From Hepsetus odoe (Eukaryota > Chordata > Actinopteri > Characiformes > Hepsetidae), in the NCBI GenBank assembly GCA_017165825.1, contig CM029384.1:19361158-19425157 (forward strand): a DNA stretch of 64,000 nt, written 5' to 3'. Positions 1-12,100 of the stretch are shown piece by piece. The notes beneath the pieces were generated by a model. The model was not told the origin of the DNA and did not search any database. It saw only the letters and a list, made by a program, of their open reading frames with translations. Position numbers and translations under genes: made by a program. Each line of letters begins with the position of its first letter. Within the stretch, counting starts at the first letter, position 1.

Positions 1-499
1 ATTCACCTTAGTAACCAGAGACTGGCTTCCAGCACATGTGCACACACACACACACAATGATGTTCTACAAACACACAGCTTCTCTCATCCATTAGTGGGT
101 TTAAAGTTTCACTCCAAAGGTGCTATTAGAGCTCCCCTGCCCATATGAGCATAATAACGTGCATGTGCAAGCTTGAAAATACACACACACTTACACACTC
201 TGAAATGAAAAGAAAAATTCAGAGGTAACCAAGTCCAAAGGGAATTATACATTATAAACACCAGCCCTGAGGTAGTGCTTATGTATGTGTGTGTGTGTGT
301 GTGTGTGTTACCCTGTTGCAAAGCTCCTGCTCTGTACTGAAACTCTGCACAGTCACCAGAACCTTCAGCAATTGCAGACTGATAATGTTACAATTTTCCT
401 CACATACATGCAGGACAACCTCCACACAGACCAACAACTGTTCCAGATACACCACCTGAGAGAAAGAGAGAGAGGGAGAGGATTACTCGTGAAACAGTC

Positions 500-2640
500 A
501 GAAGAATGAAATATAGAACGCAGCCTCTCTGATTGATGGAAACCGGCTGTATTGGAAACAAAATTGCCAATTTCTGCTAATTTCTGTTATAACCCAGGCA
601 AAGTCCACAACCTGTCGGTTAGATCCCATTCCAACCAAGCTCCTGAAGGAATCCTTAGGAGTACTATCAACACCTATACTTGATATCATGAATGCATCCT
701 TGACCTCAGGTGTAGTCCCCAATCAGTTTAAAACAGCAGTGGTTAGACCACAGCTTAAAAAACCTAACTTGGACCCTCGCTCACCAAGTAATTATAGACC
801 TATCTCTAATATCCCGTTTCTCTCTAAGATTCTAGAAAAATTAGTTGCGAAACAACTGCAGTCATATCTAGACACGCATAATGTCTTAGATAAATTCCAA
901 TCAGGCTTCCAGCATGGCCATAGCACAGAAACTGCTCTAACTAGAGTGGTGAATGATAAAATGGTTTCAAGTGATGCAGGAAACATTACTGTTCTTGTTC
1001 TGTTAGATCTTAGTGCTGCGTTCGACACGGTGGATCACTCCATTTTAGTAAATAGGCTTCACTCCACGGTCGGCATCAGCGGAACAGCCCTTAAATGGTT
1101 CAACTCCTATCTCACAAACCGTTATTACTTCATCCAAATGGATGATTATGGCACCCCCTCACCTATGTCACTAGTTAACTATGGAGTCCCACAAGTGTCG
1201 GTGTTGGGCCCAGTGCTCTTCTCCCTCTACATGCTCCCACTAAGCACTATTATATGGAAGCATAATGTTAGTTACCACTCCTACGCTGATGACACTCAGC
1301 TATACCTATCTGTTAAATCATGTGATAAAGCATCAACCGGCACTTTAATTAGCTGCCTCAGTGATATTAGGGATTGGATGAATAACAACTTCCTCTCACT
1401 AAACCCCGAAAAAACTGAGCTGCTCTTGTTTTGTAGTAGTGATGTAGACAGGGCCAACTTCATTTCGCATATCCGGGATGCAGGGTTGAAGTTTTCAGTT
1501 AGTACTCTGGCACGTAACCTTGGTGTTATTTTCGATTCAAATCTTTCATTTAATCCCCATGTTAATGCAGTTGCGAAGACATGCTTCCTGCACCTTCGGA
1601 ACATTGCCAAACTACGGCGCTTTCTGTCAATGGAAGACACGGCGAAAGTAGTACATGCATTTGTATACAGTAGATTAGATTACTGTAATGCCCTACTTTC
1701 TGGAAGCTCTCAGGGCACATTAAGCACCCTACAGCGCATTCAGAACACAGCCGCTAGGATTGTTATCAGGAGCAGGAAGTACGACCACATAACTCCCATA
1801 CTCTCCTCGCTTCACTGGCTTCCTGTTAGGTACAGGGCTGACTTCAAGGTCCTCCTCTTAACCTACAAGGCACTTAAAGGTCTTGCCCCAATATACCTAA
1901 CCACCCAGCTTAATACCTATACACCTAACCGCCCACTTAGATCCCAGAATAAAGATCTCCTAATTGTCCCTCGCATAAATAAATGTATAGGAGCACGAGC
2001 TTTCAGTTACAGGGCCCCTAGATTGTGGAACAGCTTGCCTGCTTCTGTACGGGATGCCGATTCAGTCTCGGTCTTTAAATCACGGCTGAAGACTTACTTT
2101 TTTAGTTTAGCTTACCCGCACCAATCACCATAGTGCACCACTAGTAATGTTGCTGGTGCTGCTGTACATGCCATCGCACTGTTTCATTTCTGTGTCTGTC
2201 ACTACTGGATCCTGCTCATTACTGACCCCCTCATTCCATTTCTCTCCCCACATGTCTGGGTGGGCCCGTTGTGGTCATCACCTGAGTCCAATGCCGAGCT
2301 ACCATCTGGTCTGTGTGATGCATCTGATGCGCCAAGGGACCCTGGCGGCTCATTGGTACCTGGAAGCAACTTGGGACTCCTCACTGATCCTGGAGTTTAA
2401 AACCAAACTAACTCTGTACTGTTAGTATACCCAAGGGGGCTGGGTAGCCGGTTGACCTTGGACCCTCAGAGGTTTTTTTCTCCACATAGTGGAGTTTTTG
2501 GTTCCTCTCCTCCGTAGTCGTCCGGCTTAAACATCTTAAACATCTATTACTGTAACCTGTTCCATCATCAACCATCAATGTAAAGTGCCTTGGGGCAACT
2601 TTGTTGTAAAAGGCGCTATACAAGAATAAATTGAATTGAA
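500..2640 (+). mobile_element. L2-clade LINE, 5'-truncated, with open reverse-transcriptase frame
   Basis: A frame open from about 500 to the stop at 2131-2133 (ATG at 688, 481 codons) has the reverse-transcriptase blocks NYRPISNIPFLSKILEKL, LVLLDLSAAFDTVDH, GVPQVSVLGPVLFSLYM and the catalytic YADDTQLYLS. It ends in the C-terminal block RAFSYRAPRLWNSLPASVRD, as in fish L2 elements. The endonuclease part is missing, so this is a 5'-truncated copy. The 3' UTR ends in AAAGGCGCTATACAAGAATA followed by TTGAATTGAA, the usual L2 tail. The intact frame suggests a fairly recent insertion. It lies left of the last dnaaf5 exon seen, probably in a dnaaf5 intron. Confidence 0.85.
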
Positions 2641-3753
2641 ATAACCGCCTCAATGATATTAGGGATTGAATGAATAACAACTTCCTCTCACTAAACCCCG
2701 AAAAAACTGAGCTGCTCTTGTTTCCTGCAACTTTGGAACATTGCCAAACTACAGCGCGTTCTGTCAATGGAAGACATGGCGAAAGTAGTACATGCATTTG
2801 TATACAGTAGATTAGATTACTGTAATGCCCTACTTTCTGGAAGCTCTCAGGGCACATGAAGCACCCTACAGCGCATTCAGAACACGGCCGCTAGGACTGT
2901 TAGCAGGAGCCGGAAGTACGACCAAATAACTCTCCTCGCTTCACTGGCTTCCTGTTAGGTACAGGGCTGACTTCAAGGTCCTCCTCTTAACCTACAAGGC
3001 ACTTAAAGGTCTTGCCCCAATATACCTAACCGAACTGCTTATTACCTATACACCTAATTGCCCACTTAGATCCCAGAATAAAGATCTCCTAATTGTCCCT
3101 CACATAAATAAATGTATAGGAGCACGAGCTTTCAGTTACAGGGCCCCTAGATTGTGGAACAGCTTGCCTGCTTCTGTACGGGATGCTGATTCAGTCTCAG
3201 TCTTAAAATCACAGCTGAAGACTTACTTTTTTAGTTTAGCTTACCCGCACCAATCACCATAGTGCACCATTACTAATGTTGCTGGTGCTGCTGTACATGC
3301 CACTGCACTGTATTGTTTCATTTCTGTGTCTGTCACTACTGGATCATGCTCATTACTGACCATCCCCATTCCATTTCTCTCCCCACATGTCCGGGGGGCC
3401 CGCTGTGGTCATCTTCTGAGTCCAATGCCGAGCTACCATCTGTCTGTACGATGCATCTGATGCGCCAAGGGACCCTGGCGGCTCATCGGTACCTGGAAGC
3501 AACTTGGGACTCCTTACTGATCCTGGAGTTTAAAACCAATCTAACTTTGTACTGTTAGTCAGCCGGTTGACCTTGGACCCTCAGAGGTTTTTTTTCTCCA
3601 CACAGTGGAGTTTTTGGTTCCTCTCCTTCGTAGTCGTCCGGCTTTAACATCTATTACTGTAACCTGTTCCACCATCTACCACCAATGTAAAGTGCCTTGG
3701 GGCAACTGTGTTGTAAAAAGGCGCTATACAAGAATAAATTGAATTGAATTGAA
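2641..3753 (+). mobile_element. Second L2 copy, truncated, head to tail with the first
   Basis: Sequence matching about 1350-2640 of the first L2, starting at a CCTCAATGATATTAGG equivalent. It lacks about 150 bp between TGCTCTTGTTT and CCTGCAACTTTGG, and a smaller piece before CTCTCCTCGCTTC. The frame is broken. It ends with the same AAGAATAAATTGAATTGAA tail. Confidence 0.85.
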
Positions 3754-4351
3754 AATTGGACAAATGTTTGAATCAAAGTTTACTGGTTTCAAGAAACTCA
3801 TCCCAGCCACAGGCCTCATGTCCACCAATTTCAATTCTGTCAAAAGGATCATTGACCTTTCTTCCAGCTCTCTGCTCTGTGATTAAAGAAAAACTCCAGG
3901 TGCTGGTCTTCACAACAGCACAGGCTGTGCGTGTTTGTGTAGTGTGTGAGAGAGAGAGAGAGAGAGAAAGACTCTGGAGTTTGTGTTCAAGTTGAGTCTC
4001 TGGAGTGTGAATCAATTCTAATGTCATTTGGTCAGCAGAAACAAGCTCCTTATCTGAAAGAAAAACATTGCTGAGGGTATACTACAACAATTCGGAACTT
4101 CTCCAAATGATAAGAACTGTAGACACTAGAAAGCATTAGAGGAATTCCAGCTTCACTTTTCAAAGATGTTCACTCTGTCTACCTTTTTAATATTATATAT
4201 ATACACACTATATATAGTTCTCTCACACACACACACTATAAGTGCATTTGCAGACAGAGGCCAACCTTGCCTGGCCATCCCCCTTCTTTGGCAAAAATGT
4301 TCAACTGGGATCTTACCTAGGGCACCAGAATGGTCAGGATCATTCCTGATA

Positions 4352-4397
<46 letters not shown>

Positions 4398-5340
4398 AAA
4401 CAAATATACATACAGTCAGTGGTATATGTACACAGTGTGAGGAATAGCCCCTATTACCCAGCCACCCTGGGATGAGAAGATGGAGGGAGCACAAGAATAA
4501 ACAGGATGGAAAAGACATGGTCAAGGCATCCAGTGTGTGAGAAAGAGTTGAAGAGGGGTGTTTATTTAAACATGAAGGAAGAAAGGCTACTCATTCAGAG
4601 TGGAAGACAAACACACATGCGTATACACAGTCTGAGAGAGTATGTGATGCTGAAACAGGGTTAGCTAGTGTATTCCAGGCTAAAGGAAAACAGACCTAAG
4701 GGAAAAATCTCCTTGGCAGTTACAAACAGTAATAACTCCCTGTCCACTGCTATTACTGTCCTACACCTGCTTTTACCTTTATAATACAGCCTGCCTGAGG
4801 CCCTTTTACCATGGCAATGGGTTGATTGGAAGGTCAGGCACCTGTTTTTAACCAATCAAGTTTTCCACCATCCTCACTCCTAAAAATCTTACTAGTGACT
4901 TGGAAAAGAACACGCATACATTGACTGCCTTGCCCTCCCTACCTCATTTCAGGGAAGTGAGCAGGACCCAACTGTCAGTGAAGACAAACAACAGGCATGA
5001 ACATGCAGATCTAAGTGCCTGTGTGTGAACAGTAGTCCAAGAAGGCAGACATTTAACAGAGGCACCCCCACTATTGGAAGTCAAAATTTTTCCACTGCAT
5101 TACTGAGTGATGTTGTCTTTCACTGACTGCCAGTAAACACACACACACAAACAGGGCTTTACCTACACCCTTCACTCATGTTACTGCCATTAATCCAGAT
5201 GATAAGCTGTGCTGGAGGAACAGATCCAATATGGAAACACAGCAGACCCTGCAAGGGCAGACGGGCAGGCACTTGCCGTTGCTGCAGGCACATGAGCTCT
5301 TGAATATTGGCATATCACATCCATACCCAGGCACAAGCAT
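3754..5340. other. Non-coding stretch, simple repeats only
   Basis: (GA)n at 3949-3967, (TA)n at 4352-4393 and short (CA)n tracts. I see no exon; predicted frames here run through the repeats. Confidence 0.6.
4352..4393. repeat. (TA)n microsatellite
   Basis: About 20 uninterrupted TA units, directly readable. Confidence 0.97.
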
Positions 5341-5341
5341 G

Positions 5342-5385
<44 letters not shown>
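5341..5385. repeat. (CA)n microsatellite
   Basis: About 22 CA units; predicted peptides of alternating Cys-Val or Thr-His here are artefacts. Confidence 0.97.
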
Positions 5386-5387
<2 letters not shown>

Positions 5388-6427
5388 TTCATACAGAGTA
5401 CCACAAGAACGTTACAAATTTGGAAATTGTACTTTCAACACACTCAACTCAAAACTGTAGCCCCCAAACATCTACATTTAAAATGTGTTCATACTGGACT
5501 TAACTGGGGGAAAAAGTCAAGGCCTCAAGTAGAAAAAAAAGTTTATAGATTTAAAGGTTCAGCCTTTTTTAAACTGTTTAACTGTTTCCTGTTTAATCCA
5601 GTTTTTCATTTTGGCATTTTATGTATGTGTCACTCTTTGAAGACTTTCATCTTCAGCCAGTATCTGTGATTATGTCCTAATTAATTCATTTAATAATGAA
5701 GTAGTTTTAAGGGAGTTCTGTTTAAAAGCTGATTATTGGATTGAATGGAATTTTAACCAGCATCCTATAAAGCTTGTCTAACTTTCCAACACTATCTATG
5801 AAGAACAAATCTGTGGGCATTGCACAGATAAAGTAATTACCTCTTTTGTCATTTTTTGGCCCTCCCCAGACTCACTCTGCAGACCCACGCCTGGATTTTA
5901 AAGGCTAATTATAGTTCAACATTGTAAGCCATATCAAACTGCTTCCACATCACAAAAAAAAAATTAAAAAAATTAAAAAAATGTAAAAAAAAGGAGTACT
6001 CTGTCATGCATTCAGGAAATCAAAGGGAACCATCACTTTCTCTTCCTCCTTGCCCCCTTTTTTGCCTTTCTCTTTTCCCTTTCTTTTCTTTCACTCTTCC
6101 TCTGTTTGTCTCCATTTTCCTTTAATTTTTCTCTTTTTCTCAAACACCCCCCCCCCATGTACCCTTCATGTCTGTTTTCTTTCTACCGCCATCTATCCCT
6201 CTGTGTCTATTAACATCATAAAAATTTAATTTAAAAATGTGGCATCTGAGGAGAATCTTTAATGTAATCTTTAGTTAAAAATGGCAACAATCAGAAACAG
6301 ACTCTGCAGTGACTGCACAGTGTACTGGCATCAAAGTGGGGATAAGATGGCCAAAAAGCATAGAAAGAAAATGATCACTTTTGGCTTTTGGATGTAACTT
6401 CATCAATTCAGGCACTTAGTGATACGT
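5386..6427. other. Non-coding intronic stretch
   Basis: AT-rich with an A-rich patch (5955-5991) and a pyrimidine-rich tract (6030-6200, TTTCTTTCTTTCACTC type, with nine C at 6148-6156). No gene or known repeat recognised. Confidence 0.5.
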
Positions 6428-7320
6428 ATTATACACAGATCAGCCATAATTAAAACCAACTGTCCAATTGTATCTATTGGGAGGCCAGAAGAATGCATTG
6501 AACTTGAATCAGCACAGTATGCCAATGACTGCTCACATTCAAACTAAAACCTTAATACATGCAGACAAAAGGGGAAAAAAAATAAAAATAATTCCACCCC
6601 CTTCTTACTAATTAGCAATCAAGACAAGACTAAGAGGCTCACAAAGCATAAATCCCAAAGTATAAAACAAGACTCTTCTAAGTCTTATATATATTTTTCC
6701 CTTGACCACTTGAATGAATCATCAAACTGAAGACTCAAATAACTAACACATTTTACAGAGGGAAAAAATAAAAAAAGGCTTCTCTGAGCAGTCTGGTTAA
6801 ATGGAGCTTTAGTTGCTTATTTATTCAAGATCAGGTTTTCTAGATTGAGACATGTTTATATTGAAAACTACAAAGCACTCATGTACAATTATGCTTAGAG
6901 CATCTGCCAAAATCTGTTAATGTAAAATGTAACAGAAATTAAGGTTTCCTTAAAAATTACCCATAACGTATTAGCTGCGTCCCATAGTGTAACCTGGTAT
7001 GATCTTTTCCACTGATAAGTGAGCTTATACACCAGTCTATGTTGTAAAGGAAGCAATCTGTGGCACTGGCACTGTGTGATCGAACACCTGATATTGTGGT
7101 GCAGTAGCTCTTTCCTGGGATAGGGCCAGACAAATACCAACTGCTCTCCATACATTTAGTGAGCCTTGATTGCTCATAAACTTGTTGACAGTTCACCTAA
7201 GTACATACTTAGGCCACTCATGCCATCAGTATTTGACCCCTGTCAACGTCAATCAGGTAATTATGATTTGCAATTTTCCTGATTCCACCACATCAGCTTA
7301 AAAGAACCAACTATTAACTT
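6428..7320 (-). mobile_element. Decayed Tc1-like DNA transposon (GATCAGCCATAA family)
   Basis: The low end has ATACACAGATCAGCCATAAT followed by TAAAACCA, the terminal inverted repeat of a common fish Tc1-like family. The antisense strand of 6900-7310 keeps recognisable pieces of that family's transposase gene (AATCAGGAAAATTGC...GGGGTCAAATACTGATGGC, ACCAGGTTACACTATGGGA, GGAAACCTTAATTTCTG), with many stops. The transposase is dead. Recognition relies on memory of the family consensus. Confidence 0.55.
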
Positions 7321-7680
7321 GCCACCAAATATTTTCCATAATGTTACAGTGTAAGTTAATGTTATTCCTCTTACATGTTTACTGGTTTAAAGTTGTGGTT
7401 GACTGTTGTATATATATAATATACACTTCACTAGTTTTGCTGGATCAATAATAAATAAATTATTATTATTATTATTATACATACAGTTGACTGCAATAAT
7501 GATTATTATATGTAGGTTTTTTTTTTTACTGGGAATTTGGCTTACACCATGCAACCCTATGATGCTTACCAATTCTAACTGCTGGCCTAGTTATTTATCT
7601 ATAACTTGATAAATACAGCCAACCCTAACAACAGTGTATATCCACCCTCTAATCTTTATATTTAAAATATATCCTTTTCC

Positions 7681-7720
<40 letters not shown>

Positions 7721-8509
7721 CAATTTGAGGTAATATATCTTCATACCCATTTTGTTTCATTGCTAAGTTTAATTTTTGGCTCCACCTTCATATGATCTAC
7801 ACTAATGCAATAGAAGAAGTGTAGGGAAAGTGCAAATAACTCAATTGTAAAACTAAATATTATGTCAGTCTAACTGGCTAGTTCACTACCCCAGTACTCA
7901 AGTTGAAACACAACTAACTTATAGTTGTGCCTTCCCTCTCTCCCCCAGAGTAAAGGAAGAGTGAGAGTAAATGATTTTTGAGTGTGAGGGTAAAACAAGG
8001 ATGTTGCACAAGCTGCATGTGAAAATAAGTTCCTTTGAATAATACATTTTGAAATGGAGATGGTGGAAAAACAACAAACATTTATGCCCAATTGAAATTT
8101 AAATAATATCCTTTAACCAGGCAAAGAACGTTGGAAACATTGTGCATACATATACCCTGAAAGACCTGACGAGGAGTTGATAAAGCTTCTTAAAGAATCA
8201 GCTTAAGTATTTTAAAGTAGGGAAAACAATGCCGTTGACTCCTTGTGACATAATCTGAATATTTCTTGCTATAAGTCACGCATAGATGAATTCTTGGCCA
8301 AATAATGCTTGTTGGGAGGGCATCTGCAAAGAACTAAAAATTCTTCACATTCTAAAATCTGGAGTGCAATTTAGTGGAATAATTTGGTCAAATTGTTAAT
8401 CATAAACAATTCAGTTGCTAAATTGAGATGCGCTGCCTTTTATCCAGTAAGCTACCTGGCAATGCAAAGCCTTCCAATAGGTCCAAATGGTCTCAGTCTG
8501 TGCTCTCAC
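7321..8509. other. Intronic stretch between dnaaf5 exon 6 and the Tc1 relic
   Basis: Contains short (ATT)n and a 36-base poly-A run. No further dnaaf5 exon is recognisable. Confidence 0.5.
7683..7718. repeat. Poly-A run (about 36 A)
   Basis: Directly visible. No LINE or SINE body was recognised immediately upstream, so its origin is unclear. Confidence 0.95.
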
Positions 8510-8734
8510 CTGTTGCGAACTTTGACACACATTAGGCTGGGCAAGCGTGTCTCCCAACTGTTTTAAGTGTGGACTAAGAGCTTCCTTGGAGCTGCCCTTC
8601 AGTACGGCTGCCATGAGCATGAGAGGAGCCCACTGTGATGTAGAAGAAGACCAAGTCTCCACATCAGCCAGCATGAGATGGAGGAATACCTCAGGATTCA
8701 CAAATATACCCAGCAGCTTGGCTGACTCCATACA
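8510..8734 (-). CDS. dnaaf5: dnaaf5 coding exon 6 (last one in the window)
   Basis: 225 bp (75 codons) between acceptor TTTCTCTCAG and donor GTGAGA. It encodes CMESAKLLGIFVNPEVFLHL, then MLADVETWSSSTSQWAPLML, MAAVLKGSSKEALSPHLKQL and GDTLAQPNVCQSSQQ. The SAxLxGxFVxPEVFL and LAQxxxCQxS segments place it in the middle of DNAAF5. Both ends are phase 0. A 19-base purine-rich stretch (GAGAGAAAGAGAGAAAGAG) next to the acceptor on the plus strand is simply the polypyrimidine tract of this intron. I found no further exon between 1 and 8509; about half of the protein must be encoded left of the window. Confidence 0.91.
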
Positions 8735-9299
8735 CTGAGAGAAAGAGAGAAAGAGAGAGAAAAAATAGTTTCTTTAATTCAACGCCTCCTCTGTCAGGTT
8801 TATTATGAAAATGTAAAACAATAAACATGGGGGTTTTACTTAAAACACAGTTGAACAATACTGCTTGCTAATGTGCCTTTAGCACATGTTTGCAGCAATG
8901 TTTCAGTAATCATACTGTCTGGGCACATGTTGGTTTTGACTCTACATGTGATTGAAAACACATTTCTCATTGTCACACTTTGAGAGCTCAAATCATATAA
9001 TCTTCATGTCTTTATAACCATAATAGCACACGTGATGTTTTACAACATATAATAAACAACCCGTCATCCTTTCTGATCTGTATATGCAAGAATTTAGCCT
9101 AATATGAAAAATAAAACTCAGCTTTTTACCATTAGGTAAAAGAGATTTCCACAACAAAGTGCAATTGATCAAGAAAATGTCTGCTGTAGTACAGAGCCAA
9201 TGGGCGTGAATGTGTTGCTTTTTTGCTTGATGGCACTTGCTAAAACTGATCCCCAAAATTCATGAATTGCAGCTTACATCAGTGTGAATGGGATTGTTT
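8735..9299. other. dnaaf5 intron 5, no feature seen
   Basis: AT-rich sequence without recognisable repeat or exon. Confidence 0.5.
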
Positions 9300-9445
9300 T
9301 ACTGATCTGGTATGGAATTCTGTTTCATTGTCCATATTGATTTGGCAGAAGTTTTACACTGGCTGCCTTGGCTGATGTTTGGGCTTGGGATCGGCACAAA
9401 GAAATACACTGGCTTGTGCATCCCTAGTGGCTGGGTTCTCCAAAC
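9300..9445 (-). mobile_element. RTE-clade LINE, 5' UTR fragment
   Basis: Matches, antisense, the 5' leader seen in other RTE copies of the window (compare 15000-15140 and 56150-56275): ATTGATTTGGC...GTTTTACACTGG...AAATACACTGGCTTGTGCAT. No coding part is attached. Confidence 0.65.
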
Positions 9446-9799
9446 TTGCCTGATTACAAAAATCAGGATAACCAAAGATGCGATTTTGATTGGGAATAAA
9501 AGCATAAAAATTAGATGTAATTAGAATATTGTAATATAAGATGTTCAGTGAGATATTTTCAGCACTTTAGACAAAGCAAATCTGTAGCATGTTCATAAAT
9601 TTAAATGTTAAATATGAATAGGTTAGAAATGCTTGTGTCTGATTAATCCAAGCTTTTTGTTCATTACCATGAAGGATGTATGGGGTTTTGAGATTAATTT
9701 TATTCTTCATGGGGGAGTGAGTAGTAAGGGAGACACGAATAAAGGTGCTTGGTGTGACAACTGGACTGTTACGCTGTTTGGCCAAGTGATATAGCTGTG

Positions 9800-10115
9800 G
9801 ATGCACTGAGGTTTTTAGAAGAAATGGTAGTGGAGTTTCTAACCAGATTGTTAAAGTGAGAGGAAGCCAGGAGTGGCAAAGAAGTATCACCAATGAGCCC
9901 TTTCTTGTTTGCATTCGTGAATGCACCAGTTGACAGATGAGATTAGACAGAGTACCCTTGGATTGGTTAGGGTTAGATGTGACTTTTGTTGATGACATGA
10001 TCTGTAGTGAGAATAGGAAGCAACTTGGAGAGGTGGAGATGTGGTCTAAAGAGAGGAATGAAAGCCAGTAGGACAGACAGAATACATGTATGAAAGAAAG
10101 GGAGCAAGCTAATGC
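9800..10115 (+). mobile_element. RTE-clade LINE, reverse-transcriptase fragment
   Basis: Pieces such as GTAGTGGAGTTTCTAACCAG, GAGCCCTTTCTTGTTTGCAT and GATGACATGATCTGTAGTGA align with the RT region of the element at 37559-38621. Frames are broken. Confidence 0.65.
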
Positions 10116-10261
10116 CACTAAATTATTTGACAGATCTGATGATGATAAACTAATTTAGTACGTTGAGGTGATATTTTTGGAAAATAAAAGCAAATATTTT
10201 TTTAATGGGTATGTTAATTGTAAATTGAAAAAAAAATGATTTTTTTTAGGATGCCTAAAAT

Positions 10262-10350
10262 GCCAGCCATCCATCCATTTTCTGCTGCTTGTCCCAAACG
10301 GGGTCGGGGGGAGTGCTGGAGTCCAACCCAGCGCACACAGAGTAATTGAA
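10262..10350 (-). mobile_element. LINE 3'-end fragment with (GGATG)n tail
   Basis: CCATCCATCCATTTTCTGCT and GCTTGTCCCAAACGGGGTCG, the same repeat as at 20322-20445. It is antisense, with the tail at the low end. Confidence 0.65.
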
Positions 10351-10666
10351 CTTTAAATAGTAGGTTAACATTTTTTATATTTTGTTACCTTATTTGAATT
10401 TCAAATAACTCAAAAAATTAAGGCAGATGCTAAATCTTACAGTTAAAAAGTTTTGTAGTGTATTTAAACAATTCATTACATTGAAAAGTATGATAAGTAG
10501 TGGTTTATGGCAAATTTTGGGAAATTTTCACAATGTCTCCGATTTTCCTTTAAGCCACAGAACTCTGGGCATGGCACTTTACTAGTTTGGACTCCATCGG
10601 AAAAGCATGTGAATCCCTTTATGAATGTACTGAATAGATTATGTTTAGCATAAGTTGCAGTCTTAC
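10351..10666. other. dnaaf5 intron 5, left of exon 5
   Basis: No feature recognised. Confidence 0.5.
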
Positions 10667-10899
10667 ATGTGCTCTGACAGCTGGTTCTGGGTCAGTGCAG
10701 GCATGGTATAGCATCGTGAGTAGAGGCTGCAGGTGTTGGGTGCAGTGTTCCTCAGCATGTAGCAGAAGAGCCCTCAGCAAATGCAGCGTTTTCACCCGTG
10801 TCTGTGCCAACCAATCACTGGCATCTCGGCCCAAGGCGGGCATCAGCTTTGACATGTTCCGTACCACTAGCTCCCTGCAGCCTAGTGTTGGACGCTCCA
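10667..10899 (-). CDS. dnaaf5: dnaaf5 coding exon 5
   Basis: 233 bp exon, acceptor TCTCTTAG and donor GTAAGA. It encodes ERPTLGCRELVVRNMSKLMP, then DASDWLAQTRVKTLHLLRAL, LLHAEEHCTQHLQPLLTML and YHACTDPEPAVRAH. These match the central HEAT repeats of DNAAF5 (GCRELV.RN.SK, TRVK, LLHAE.H.TQHL, ACTD). One base from exon 4 plus 233 gives 78 codons, so it ends in phase 0. The 7.7 kb intron upstream of it in transcription order is the largest dnaaf5 intron visible and is filled with L2 and RTE insertions. Confidence 0.92.
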
Positions 10900-11519
10900 C
10901 TAAGAGAAAAAAGCGAACAAGTCATCAGTGTGCACAAGTATTAAGTTTGGAAGGTTTAGATAGTTTAGAAATAAAACAGAAAAACTAAAACAGAAAAACA
11001 ACATACACATGTTTTTAGCTAAGCTAACAGTCACCTTCACTTTAACTAATGGGCTTTAGATGATGTTATTGACAATAGACTTAGAAATTGGATTATCATG
11101 TCATCACTGAAGTCAGTTTGAGGAGTGTTATTTACTTTGATCAAGAGTGAATTCATTATAGGCCCCATAGGAAATTTTACAGCATTATATTGACTAACAA
11201 AGTAAAAGTAATCAACCCCATTAAATGTCATCATGATTCCCACATATTTTGTTCTAGCTATTTTTTTAAACTGCAAACCAATATTAAAGTATTTTCAATG
11301 CCCTGGTAGAACAGCCACTTGCAGCAACAACTGGCATATATTTACTACTGTTGTCCTTACCTTTACTGTAACTTAAAACCACAAGCATTACTTACATTAT
11401 TAGATAAATGGTGATTGAGGAATATAATGGCAGGAAAAACACAGCAACAAATGAATGTGTATAGTGGTTATGCAACTCAAGATTAGACACATTAGGAGAT
11501 TAGACTATGTTTAAAGGTC
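10900..11519. other. dnaaf5 intron 4, 5'-most stretch
   Basis: AT-rich, no recognisable repeat or exon. Confidence 0.5.
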
Positions 11520-11720
11520 AAGGCGTTGAAACTGGATCAGACTTGTAACCGCAGATGCTCAATCAGATTCAGATCTGGGGAAATTAGATGCAAGGGCAAC
11601 ACCTTAAATTCTTCATTACATTCCTTAACACTTTCCCAAATGCTTTATCTTGTTAAAGAGACCAGTGCTGCACTGCAACAGATTCATAAACTGTTGCCTC
11701 AAAGATGTTTATTTGGCTCA
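11520..11720 (-). mobile_element. Tc1-like transposase fragment
   Basis: Antisense of CTCAATCAGATTCAGATCTG encodes PDLNLIE, a variant of the SPDLNPIE motif near the last catalytic acid of Tc1 transposases. The flanks look like the same family as the relic at 6428-7320. Heavily decayed. Confidence 0.45.
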
Positions 11721-11889
11721 TAACTATTCTCAAGTAGTTGCGAGGTCAAACTGACATCAAGATAAAGTAGATCCAGACTTTCAGAAAAACTTTATGCAGA
11801 GCAACACTTGGTATCGCTAGTTTTGAAAATGAAACCACACAAATTCAGACACTTGCAACAGTGGATGGGGTTGGCAGAGGTACTCTGAC

Positions 11890-12100
11890 TTATCTGCAGC
11901 TCCAGTGGGAAATACCTGGGTGGTATCCTGACAAGATTTCCCAAACTACCTCAATTGGCTCCATTCAATGTGGAAGAGCACCTCTACACCTAGCTTTTCC
12001 AAGATCACTTCCAAGCTCCTCCCACCATCCCTTAGGATGTGCCCAGATAAGGAGGTCAGGACCTGGCAAAGTCTAATGCGAGATGAGAATGAGTCGGACT
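11890..12100 (-). mobile_element. Rex3-like LINE fragment, C-terminal end
   Basis: Read antisense, GTTTGGGAAATCTTGTCAGG and following bases resemble the WFGHLVRMPPGRLP region of Rex3 (RTE clade). The sequence next to it resembles the downstream part with GAGCTCCTCCC-type repeats. Decayed, so moderate certainty. Confidence 0.45.

Noticed and set aside
109..509. Small frames with runs of Thr-His or Cys-Val
   Set aside because: They translate CA/TG microsatellite sequence and have no other support.
4153..4524. Frames with Tyr-Ile repeats on both strands
   Set aside because: They are translations of the (TA)n tract.
1..8509. Search for dnaaf5 exon 7
   Set aside because: No segment on the minus strand resembles the expected protein.
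9567..10118. 183-codon minus-strand frame
   Set aside because: It lies opposite an RTE fragment read on the plus strand and has no family resemblance.
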